Origin: Hemibagrus wyckioides | Taxonomy: Eukaryota; Chordata; Actinopteri; Siluriformes; Bagridae | Direction of reading: 5' to 3' | Assembly (NCBI RefSeq): GCF_019097595.1 | Contig: NC_080710.1 | Span: 15,531,280-15,595,279 of the forward strand | DNA: 64,000 nucleotides | Part shown: one piece after another, positions 1 to 10,086 of the stretch | Layout of the letters: the number at the start of each line of letters is the position of its first letter | Numbering within the stretch: position 1 is the stretch's first letter | Program-made: the position numbers and the translations under genes | Notes under the pieces: generated by a model | The model's input: the letters and a program-made list of their open reading frames with translations, nothing else | Told to the model about the DNA's origin: nothing | The model's database searches: none

Positions 1-59
1 TTAGTAAACCGTATACAAAATAATGTAGATATATTTTTTTTTTTTTATTTCCCTAATAC

Positions 60-3000
60 CTCTCCAAAATGCTCATCAAGTTTCAGCTGATTGAAGAATT
101 CATTGTCAGTGGAGAGTCTTGGAGTGAGAGCAGTAATCTGGAAGAGAAACAGTGACTGTATTACATCAACAGCAGTATTTACCTGGAGATCTCAGAGGAG
201 GTATATAAGTACTTTTTACCTTTTACCTTATTCAAAACGAAATCCTGTGTGTCTCCATTCTGCCAGTTCAAGGTGGCTATTTTGGTCTTGAAGGAGGAGT
301 AAATATCACTGATCAGCTTGTCAGCCTAGCAAGTGAAGAGGAATTAGAATAAGAATAATAACAAATCATTATGAACTTGGAAAGTACCAACATTGCACTT
401 TTATAACATAAAGAATTTATGTGCTAAAGATTTTCTAATTTTAAGAAAATATATGTAAGGATTCTGTCAAAATAGGGTATAATGTTTATATGACTTGATA
501 TTTAAATATAAAATAGAAAGGAACTCTGTTTAATGCAGATTTTGAATATATTCTTTTTTCTGTAAGTTATTATTGTGTCTCTACTAGCAACACATAGGCC
601 AAATGCCAGCATAATGAATGAAAGTAGCACCTTTAACAAAATGTGCATTTATAACACTGTTATGAAACACTAAATCTGCTTTCAGTAGCTGGGTAAAATC
701 TATGGGAACAATATTAAACATTCCATAATGCTTATAATTTCTTTCATGCAAAGAAATTCCAAAGAAATGCCACCTTGCCATAAGCCTTTCTTAAATTCTG
801 CAGCAATGGTTTATCAAAGATTTATGCAATTCACACATTATAAATACATTACAAATACACCAAACAGGCATAACATTATGAGCACTGAGAGGTGAAGTGA
901 ATAACACTGATTATCTCCTCATCATGGCACCTGTTAGTGGGTGGGATATATTAGGCAGCAAGTGAACATTTTGTCCTCAAAGTTGATGTGTTAGAAGCAG
1001 GAAAAAATGGGGTAAGGATTTGAGCGAATTTTACAAGGGCCAAATTGTGATGGCTAGACGACTGGATCAGAGCATCTCCAAAACTCTTGTGGGGTATTCC
1101 TGGTCTGCAGTGGTCAGTACCTATCAAAAGTACCCATTAATTCCTATAAGTTGTGGGTTGGGCCCCAAGGAGGCCCCACCTCGCAACTTACAGGACTTAA
1201 AGGATCTGCTGCTAACATCTTGATGCCAGATACCACAGCACACCTTCAGAGATCTAGTGGAATCCATGCCTCGATGGGTCAGGACTGTTTTGGCAGCAAA
1301 AGGGGGACCAACACAATATTAGGCAGGAGGTCATAAAGTTATGCCTGATCTTTGTAAATAGTTAGATCATAGTTTGCCTGTTTATGTATCTATCTAATCA
1401 AACTATTTGTTTATCCATCCATCCATCCATCCAACAATTATTTGTAATATTATTACTTATATGTCCTTATTAGTCATACCTCTTCACCAGCATAATGATC
1501 TTTGATCAAATGACTGATCAAAGTATTAAAACCTTTCACTGTCTGCAGTACACAGTGTTTCCAACATGGTGCAACCTTAGGTAACACAAAAAAAATCCCT
1601 TACAATGTAGTTCATTCAACAATTTTAAGAAATATTAGGTATGAAATCTAAACACAGCTCAATTTAATACACACCTCATTTTCATTGTTAGTGGCTACAG
1701 AGAAGTTTTTCATAGTCTGCATGAATCCGGTGTGCAGAGCAGGCATGAGTTTTTGCAGAGCATTCATGATCATGTAAGTATGGAGAGGATAACTGCACAC
1801 AAAAAGACACACACATGAAGATTTTTACTGTCACAGAAGCACTGCTATCAAAGCTGATGTGAAAGTTTATGCTAAATATTGAAACAAATGATGTACAACT
1901 AAAAATTTTAATATGATCTACCTGTCCATACTTCTATGTTGATGCCTCCATTTGCTGATTGTCTCTGACATGTAGATGATATAAGGACGATTGTGCACTA
2001 ACACAAAATCTGATTTGCTGACAGGAACAGGATGAAAGATAGCCTGGAGACATCTGAGCCAATCAATATTGGGGGCCAGCTCCTACAGAAAAAAAGACAC
2101 ACACACATACACACTCATACTTCCCTGTCACACAGAAACCTATTAACTGTTTCAGTGTTGTTCACCTGTTTGAGTGAAACACCCACCTGTAACTCCTGGA
2201 TGGTCATTCGAAGGTTCATGAGATTCTGGCTGCGTCGGTAGGAAGCAGGTGAAGTATTTGTAACTAAAGTTGAACTCAGAGACATATACAAGCCACAGTG
2301 CTGAGTTCTGCTGGTGAAGGGAACATTCAACAGAGTCAAAAGCTCCTTACAAGATGAGAAGAATGGGCGCAGAAACTGAAAAAAGAAAAGCAAAAATACC
2401 CCAGTTAACCCATTAACTATCATTATACCATAAAGATCATGCTTATATACTCATAGATGTTACATGTTTGTGTTTACACCATGTAAGCATTTTGTTTTGC
2501 TTTGTTAACTTGCATGTTATCCTCCCATCCTGAGTTGTACCTGTGAGTTGAATTTGGATCTGTTTATTTGGTTGTTCCACTCAATAGGGAAATGAAACTC
2601 GGGTTGATCAATCTGCGGAAACACCCATGTTTAACAAAGAAAAGGTTAAAATGCTTTTCGGAGACAAATGTATTACACTATGACATTGCATATCTACATA
2701 TCTGTATATCTAAGGATATTCTGAACATGATTGACACTGCTGAGATTTTAATATTCAATTAATTATGGATGCTTCATTTGCTTAATAATGTAATATTTAT
2801 TACATGTAGCAATAATAAATCATTCATTTTGCTTAGAAAGTAAATGCTAAATAAGTTACAAAGCATGTTTAAATTTTAGTCAAAGGTATAATATATATAA
2901 TAATATACAGTAATAATAAAAGAACAGTATAGACTCCTTCCTTCTCAAAGGTTTAAAGATGCAAGGTATCTAATTTTTTGGAATTGAATGATAAAAGTAA

Positions 3001-5112
3001 GGTAGGTTGTTTAGCATGCTTTTTAATGGTTTGAATGTACCTGTATGCAGTTTTGGCTTTTATTACGGTCAGGGCCCACATGCACATTAAAGAATGGAAA
3101 GGTGTTGTACTGCGTCATCACCAGAGCCAGAATGGAGTTCATCTCAGGCTCAGTCCAGTTCCCAGGTACAGGCCAGCCACCCAGCTACACACAAACACAG
3201 ATTGGCTTATTCAAATCTATCAATCAAATGATCCAGCAAGACAGAATCCTATATAAACAAAAAAATGTAGTAAATGACATCCTTCTTTACTTATTTAGTA
3301 TTGTTAAAGTTAGCTGAAAAGAATACAGGCAGGGAATAATGCATGATATGCCAAAAGGCTGTATTAGCCATTTAAAAATATTTCTATAGTTGCTGTATTT
3401 GTGCATGTGTGAGAAAAAATATGTGTGTATTATACCTTCTGTATTAGCATTTGGATGTGATATATGCTCTCATTCAATGTAATGTTGGGCCTCATGCAGG
3501 TGTTATAGAAGGTCTGTGCTTTCTGTTCTGCACTGCTAGCAGTCCTTTTGGGAGACTCTAATCAAGTAGACATAATCATCAAAGAGACCAATGATTCATA
3601 TATAAGTTTCATGTATATTTCCAGTTTAAATCTAGTTCATGTGCAGGTAATTGTCCTTTTATATTTCTTACTTATATGCTTAGTGCATACTACAATTCTA
3701 AGAATACAGAACAAAATACTGCCTACTACATACTAAATATTACTAAACACTATTCAAATAATCCCATCATCCTTAAAAATGATTATTTGTACACTTAGAC
3801 CTATTACAGCAACTTGACATCTCTGTTGTTGTGTACAGTGATAGAAAGCTATAGTATGTCATACCCAGAATCTCTTTTATTGCTTGGAGCAAAGCTGTCT
3901 GTCTGTCAGGTAATCTGTCATCTCTCTTCTTTTCAGTATCTGACACTATGTCCATTCTTATTCCACCACCTCTCCTCTCTCTCCTTCTCATCACATCTTG
4001 TCTGGTGGCATTGCCTCTGTGTTTGCCTCTGCTCTTATGTGACATTTCTGCTTTACAAGTGAACTGGAAATAATCACAGGGTCGAGACAAAGGATCCATG
4101 CCTGCAGAGAAGCGTTCTGCTACCCTCATGCATGCTGGAGAGAGACAGGGAAGAGGGTCTAGAGGGAGAAAGAAATGTGGTGTGAAATAAAATATAAGAA
4201 AGAAAGGGAAGACCAATCACTACAGGCATTACACTAGATGTTGTTGTTTGATACCTTGAGTTTTTTTCTGCAGGAAGTAGAACCCCAACCCCATGACTGT
4301 ACCAATGATACAGGAGGCAAGACAAAACTGAAAAAGCCGGAGCCCTAACCGTTGGTTCTTGACCAGTGAGTTTGATTCCTCAGACTGAGCCTGTCCCTGG
4401 GTGAACTGGAGAATTTCCTAGACAAGCAGCAGAAATGAATATTTAATATTTATGAGCACTATGTAATCAAGGTATATGTGTTCCTTTATACTTTCCACAG
4501 TAGGAAAGTCTTCAGGACAGAGGACTTTGTATTTTTTTTCAGGCTTGCATATCTGATCATAGCATATATGATAACAGGAACTAACTTGATTTGCAAAGTG
4601 TTCCAGCTAAATATAATTGCATACAGATTATAAACTATGACTGTATTTTGTAATTTGCTGAGCTACAAGAGGAATAAAGCACTTCAGAATGATCTTTTTT
4701 AGAAAATAATCAAAGATTAGAATTAGCTTTGAGGTGGTAGCATTTCACACCAACCCCTCATGTTGTTTTATATAGTCATTATATAGTCAAAGGTACTTGA
4801 AAATCCAGTTCAGTTTCCGATTCAGATCTTAGTAATATTCACTCAATAAATAATACACTTGAAAGAGCACAGAGAAAACACTTTAAGCAACAAACATCTG
4901 GCAGATTATAAAGCTGAAGCTGTCTCGACGATTTCAGTAAATTGTCCATAAACTGCACATTACACTAGCTTGCATACTTATTCATAAAAGGAAGTGAAAA
5001 TCTACTTGAACCTAAACCTTTGCTCTCTTAGAGATAGCATTATTGTTATATTTTGGCTGGAATATTTGTTTATTTCTAGCTGTACCTGCTGATCGGATGA
5101 GTTTTGAGTCAT
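60..5112 (-). CDS. kel: Kell-type M13 metallopeptidase, 5' twelve coding exons
   Basis: Type II membrane zinc endopeptidase of the neprilysin/ECE family; in mammals Kell is an erythroid surface antigen that cleaves big endothelin-3. Exons in transcript order: 5112-5086, 4417-4255, 4158-3865, 3557-3436, 3184-3041, 2612-2541, 2375-2187, 2082-1922, 1792-1675, 1575-1480, 325-227, 137-60. All junctions are GT-AG and phases agree, giving 521 codons. The order is short tail, one transmembrane helix (about residues 37-58), then a Cys-rich ectodomain start (C68, C73, C91, C98). Motifs [33 protein letters not shown] and [14 protein letters not shown] match Kell more closely than ECE or neprilysin. The HEXXH catalytic exons lie beyond the left edge, so activity cannot be judged. 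Start chosen at the first ATG before a phase-0 donor. Confidence 0.88.
865..1347 (+). mobile_element. Internally deleted Tc1/mariner element in a kel intron
   Basis: The terminal inverted repeats match: CAGGCATAACATTATGA at 865 and its complement at 1331-1347 (one mismatch in 17). Inside are a 5' part resembling a Tc1 transposase N-terminus (in-frame [21 protein letters not shown], about 1023-1085) and a 3' tail (about 1150-1330). The middle of the transposase is gone, so it cannot move on its own. It resembles a very common teleost Tc1 family from memory. Confidence 0.75.
3558..3864. other. kel intron 3
   Basis: A 307-bp intron between exons 3 and 4. It is AT-rich, with no repeat or conserved element that I recognise. 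The longer kel introns at 4418-5085 (668 bp), 2613-3040 (428 bp) and 326-1479 also contain nothing coding; the last of these carries the Tc1 remnant. Confidence 0.6.
3865..4158 (-). CDS. kel: kel exon 3: start of ectodomain with a long basic insert
   Basis: 294 nt. The first third encodes the conserved PC..AC..RF..G....PC.D.F.F.C Cys block of M13 proteins. The middle is a basic, low-complexity stretch (residues about 99-140) containing an N-A-T sequon, followed by the usual [10 protein letters not shown] helix. The GG or GR that normally follows the last Cys is missing (CKA here). A strong internal donor consensus (GTAAAG) sits exactly at that Cys codon, near 4056, so part of this exon could be spliced out in some transcripts. 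Confidence 0.7.
4255..4417 (-). CDS. kel: kel exon 2: cytoplasmic tail and signal-anchor helix
   Basis: 163 nt, phase 0 to 1. It encodes a polar tail (residues 10-36, ending in basic KNQRLGLR) followed by a hydrophobic helix of about 22 residues ([12 protein letters not shown] onward), and then QKKTQ. Positive charges lie on both sides of the helix. A single internal signal anchor with the bulk C-terminal fits the type II topology of M13 proteases. Confidence 0.85.
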
Positions 5113-5300
5113 CTTGGTCTTTTCAATTGTTTTCAAAGTCCTTTCTTCAGAACTCCTTCTCCATTAGCATCCTGCTTATATCTGAGTCCCCACTTACATC
5201 AGAATCATCTTTTTTTCTATCTCTTCCTCCATCAGTTCTGTCATTCATCACACTTTCTCCGCCCACATTTACATTCTGATAAAAGCCAGTGTACAGGCCT
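5113..5300 (-). promoter_or_regulatory. Probable kel 5' UTR and core promoter
   Basis: This is the sequence directly upstream of the kel start codon. It holds a WGATAR motif (TGATAA at 5277-5282, plus strand) and about 12 bp nearer the ATG a GC-rich CCGCCCA box (5259-5265), a GATA plus KLF/Sp-like pair. No TATA box is seen. Such pairing is typical of erythroid promoters and would suit a red-cell gene. The transcription start is not identifiable from sequence alone. Confidence 0.4.
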
Positions 5301-5778
5301 CTTTCACTACGTCATACTAACTGGCTGTTTGTGTAAACCCTGGGTTTTATGTGTGTTAGAGCCACATTTCTTTCACTTCATAACAGGACTGACTGAAATT
5401 CGCTTCAAAAGGTACTTACTTTTTGTTTACAGAAAGCAATTTAACACCTCAGATGTTATGACTAAAATCACATTCATTTTATTTTATAGGTCTGCTTGTA
5501 GTCAATCAGGCTGTATTAAAACAGTCAAAAACACACACACACACACGCATGTCAGCACTCTGCTATCAGTGGAGTGTGAGGCTGGTGTGGGCTGATAGGG
5601 TGAGAAGACGCATCTATGACGTGCCTATGATGTCACATACTGTGTGGAAAGGAGCATGTTTGACTGTAACTTGCCAACATTCACATTTAATAAATAAAAT
5701 GCAAGAGACAACCATTAAACATTTACGGAAAAGAAAAAGTAACAATTTGAATTCATTTTCTTTTTTATTAAGAGTAAT

Positions 5779-6194
5779 ATACACTATTTTGCCAAAAGTT
5801 TTGGGACACCCCTCCAAATCATTGAATTCAGGCGCTGGGCTTGGACCCTTAGTTCCAGTGAAAGGAACTCCTAATGCTCAGTCTCCGCTCTAATTCATTC
5901 CAAAGGTGTTCTATCGGGTTGAGTCCAGTCAAGTTCCTCCACACCAAACTCACTCATCCATGTCTATATGGACCTTGCTTTGTGCACTGATGCACAGTCA
6001 CGTTGGAACAGGAAGAGTTCAACCCCAAACTGTTCCCACAAAGTTGAGAGCATGAAAATTGTCCAAAATATCTTGGTATGCTGAAGCATTAAGAGTTCCT
6101 TTCAGTGGAACTAATGGCCAAGGCCAAACCCTGAAAAAACAACACCCGAATTCAATTATTTGGAGGGGTGTCCCAAAACCTTTGGCAACACTAA
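5779..6194. mobile_element. MITE-like Tc1 derivative with long inverted ends
   Basis: Both ends carry the same Tc1 terminus in inverted orientation (GCCAAAAGTTTTGGGACACC on the left, its complement on the right). The inverted repeats are about 95-100 bp and include the tail of the transposase region. The centre (about 5880-6100) is an antisense stretch of degenerate transposase coding sequence. No intact transposase. A second, larger copy sits at 14144-14979. This copy lies between kel and the presumed zyx poly(A) site. Confidence 0.75.
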
Positions 6195-6277
6195 GTAGAC
6201 GCTGGTCACTGAGCAGACTTGGGGATCAATAGAAAACTGAGACAAATTCAAAGCAAGGATTTAAATTGAATCTCTTT

Positions 6278-8475
6278 TTTATTACTTCCATCCTCCAACA
6301 TGCTTTAGAAATCAAGCAGAATGTCAGTGTTTTTTTTGTTTTTTTTAATTTTATAATACAGTACAAATGAGAGCTTGATTGCAAAAAACATCATTAGACC
6401 GTAAACATACACACATTCACATATCACAAAGGAATTTAACTGCAAAATAAAGCACTTTTATATGTATGTGTGTGTGGTAAATGGGAAAAAAAAAATCAAC
6501 AAAAATGGATGTCCATCACATACTGTAAACAGCAGGATCATGGTTATACTGACATGACAACTAAACATGATAAAGAAAATGTGACTACACAAAAATACTC
6601 ATTGAATGCATAAGAAATCAAAAAGGGGAATCATTTAAATGCTTGTAAGGAGACCTGTGCAACACTGTGCAGAACATCTTTGTTCAATTCCAAGTGGGGA
6701 TACATACAGAATTAAACATGTGAAGAAAATGTAAATTTAAGGAAATGTAGCCTTCTTCATGTTAAAGGATTTCAATTAAGAATTTTGGCTGAAATTTCCA
6801 GGTTAGCATTAGCATAACTGTCTCATGAAAAAGACCCATCAATTTGTTCTTTACAGTCTAAAACACTGAAACTAGTAAATCATATAAAGCGTTTGTGCAA
6901 AAGTGTCTAGCCAGTCCTTTGAGAGTCTATTTCAACCCGTAACTACGGCAGTGTCTGAATTTGTTCCTAACGACTGATAAAGTACACTGTTCGAGCTCGG
7001 ATATTTTGTCCGAGTTCTTAGCGGACTGATGTATAGTGTATAGCTTGCTATATTAATACCTTTGAGAAATCCATAATACATAGCTGATAAGAGATATGAG
7101 AGCACTGAAAATACATATATAAATATCTATGACAAAAGGAACAAATAAAGCTAATATGTACTTGTAAGTGGTGTGTTTTATACAGATAAACTTTGCATAA
7201 ATTGCACTTGGGGATTTACATACTTCTGTATTTTGTATGGGGTTTCAGTTCAGTTTCAATATTATTTTTTAATTTGTTTGTGTAATAGTCATGATGGTTT
7301 GTCACACCCAGAAATAACTCGTGTGAATCTAGTCAGGTCATTTCTTTTATATTGCTCCCTATATAGAGCTCTACATAGTAACCTGTAATTATGTGAGTGA
7401 GGAAGGGAGTGATAAGTCAGTCTTGCTCCCGTAGAAGTCTGACCAGCCAACCAACTAACCAAATTCTGGATATTTATTTCACGTTGTGTTTTTTATGTAT
7501 ATATATATTGATTCATGTTCGATTCTTTTTAATACATGATTATAGGGTTAGGGTTGGAAACCATCAGGTTGTCATTAAATTAATACTATGCAATATTTCC
7601 ATCCATCAATCATTCTTGGTAATACATTTATAATCAGTGGTAGATTTTTGTGCTTTTTTTAAACAAACAAAGAAACCAAAAAAAAAGTTGTTGTTTTTTT
7701 AAATCATGCAGTCTTGTTGAATAAATGTTGCATGCAAGACAGACAAACAAAGCTTTGTTCATAACACACAATTCCCTACCAGCTTTCATATGCATCTATG
7801 GCAGCTGCTGATTTATTTTGGAAAGCAGATTTACTAAAGGCGTTGTCCTGCTTGGCTGCTCACTAATTCAAGAAGGATTTCATACATCATATTTATTTAA
7901 TTCTAGTATTCATATGCAAACTAACTTTCCTTTAATCCTTAATGATTTTGATCAGGAGGCTAAGCTTGATGCGAGTCGTTTGTTCTGCCTGTGCGAAGCA
8001 CGCTAGGAGTCAAAGAGTTGCACTGAACTAGAACTAGCCATATAGTTACACAATATTTTTTTTTTTAAATCATATCCTAAAATCCACAATCTCATTTGTT
8101 AAATTACACGACATGTCAGCACACTGTATTCAAGCAGCCACATGCTGAGATGGTACGCGTGTGATTTTGTAATGAACTTTAAAAGGTGTTTGAGAAAGCG
8201 TCGGGAGAAAGTTGAAGAGGGTCTTTCTAAAGGACATGTATTTAAAAAAAATGCAACAGAGCTGCTGTAGTTATTAAAGATTCTTGCTAAGTGTTCTTGC
8301 TGATAAAGCTGCAGAAAGGGGCAGACAAAAAAAAAACAACAAGGCTGTATGACAAACAAATGAGAAGGAGAATTACGAAACTCACAAAAACAATGCATCA
8401 AATGCCTGGAATCAAAGCAGAGTCATTCTTTGATTTTAGGTTTGGTTTAATACGAGTGACAGGAGTCTCCACCAA
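6278..8475 (-). other. zyx: Probable zyx 3' UTR
   Basis: About 2.2 kb downstream of the zyxin stop codon, without splice structure or recognised repeats. The complement has AATAAA (plus-strand TTTATT at 6278-6283) near the far end, just before the Tc1 derivative. This would make a long AU-rich 3' UTR. A shorter UTR is equally possible, since other weak poly(A) signals occur in between. Confidence 0.4.
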
Positions 8476-10086
8476 TCACTTCATGGCCTGCTTGGCACGC
8501 TTTGTGTGGCACTTCATGCATAGAATCTTCCCATCCAATGGATAACAGCCATCAGCATCTGCCTCTATAGAGAGTGGGCGGGCACAGTCCTGGGAGCCAA
8601 AGGAGAAACATGAGTGTACATCACGCTCTGTAATTCTTTACATCTCTAGAAATCCTTGTTTAAGAGATTTGTACTAAAAAGTACAGTTTCATACAAGATA
8701 AAGATATCTCAGTTTCACATTTTATGTAAATGTATCAGACAAGACTGGCATTTTAAATAAATTACACTGAATATAATGTAATGTGAAACTTTTTTGCTAC
8801 TAGCACTTTGGCTGGTACTTAGCATAGTATAAGCATCATTCATTTCCAGCATTGTATTTTACCACTGTATGTATTGTAATTTCCACACACTGAAAAAGGG
8901 GTGAGTGGATAAAAGTATCCAAAATTAAGAGTATGAAAGCTAAGAGTCTGTTAAAATGTGTGAGCTTTTAATTATATAGTGTGATGCATTTTTATATTTT
9001 ATGTCTTCATACCTCACATCGGTAGCACTTAAGATGAAAGTTCTTCTCCAAGGCTACTACTCTGAGTGTTTCCTCACTGCCAGGGCCAGGAATAATTGGC
9101 TCATTGCAGCTCACGCACAGAGGAGAAAAACGTCTGCGATCCAGCAGCAGGGCAGGGGCCACAAAAAGATAGATACATCATTGTTTCTTTTTATTATATT
9201 TAATATTTTCTTGTATTACTGAAATACTCATTAAATGAACTGAGGATCTAAAGGTGTCTTGCTCTGTCAGGATGTGTGTAGAGGCTCACCGGTGGTAATC
9301 ATTGACACAGTAGGGGTTGTTGTTGTCATCAGTGATGAATGGAGAGCCCTCCAGTGTGCAGCTACAGGCAGTGCAGCGGAAACACTGAGCATGGAAACAC
9401 TGGCCCACTGCTTTCAGCACGCGATCTGTGATACGCTCCCCACAGCGAGAACAAATTGCCAGAGAGTTCTGAAGACATATACAGAAGACAGGAAGGCAAA
9501 AGATATTTCATGTCTCCACTGATTCGGCACAAAAGTAAAATACACGATTCCTAGCATGCTGTAGCTAAGAAAATAAATATAAAACATGTATATTCCCTCT
9601 TTGTTCAAGTAAGCTTGTGAGAGCTGTGGAAAATTTCACAATAAGGATCGGTTAACTACCACAAAAACAACATGCTAACTGTTTTAAAGTTGGATTATGC
9701 GTTTCACATTCAGTGTTGTGTGAACAAAGACAGAATTGGTACGCAAAAACCTTTATGTGTATAATGTGGTAACTAAAATAATACAGTTATGCCAAATTGA
9801 CCACACACCAATCACATACTGTGTCAAAATCCAATACTTGAAATTTTTTTTGCTCGGTCACCCTCCCACCCATAACTGCAGCATGAATTAGTGTGAGTGG
9901 GAGAGTACTGACTCACCACATAGCACTCCTCGCACTCTGGCGATCCGTCACGGTCATAGAACTGCATTCCCTGCAGGGGGCGATGGCACGTCATGCAGCA
10001 GAAACAGTGTGAGTGGAAAAGTTTGTCCATCGCCCTGACTGCAGGCTGAGACCTGGACAGAGCCTCTCCACATTTTCCACACATCT
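8476..10086 (-). CDS. zyx: zyx exons encoding the three LIM domains
   Basis: Four exons (10086-9917, 9468-9290, 9133-9013, 8589-8476) encode three tandem LIM zinc fingers. LIM1 starts [11 protein letters not shown]2 CSRCGERI and LIM3 CVSCNEPI. The zinc ligands (CX2C...HX2C, CX2C...CX2[CHD]) are all visible, so the fingers should fold. LIM3 is the long form with a GPGSEE insert typical of zyxin and ends close to the C-terminus, as in the family. Confidence 0.93.
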
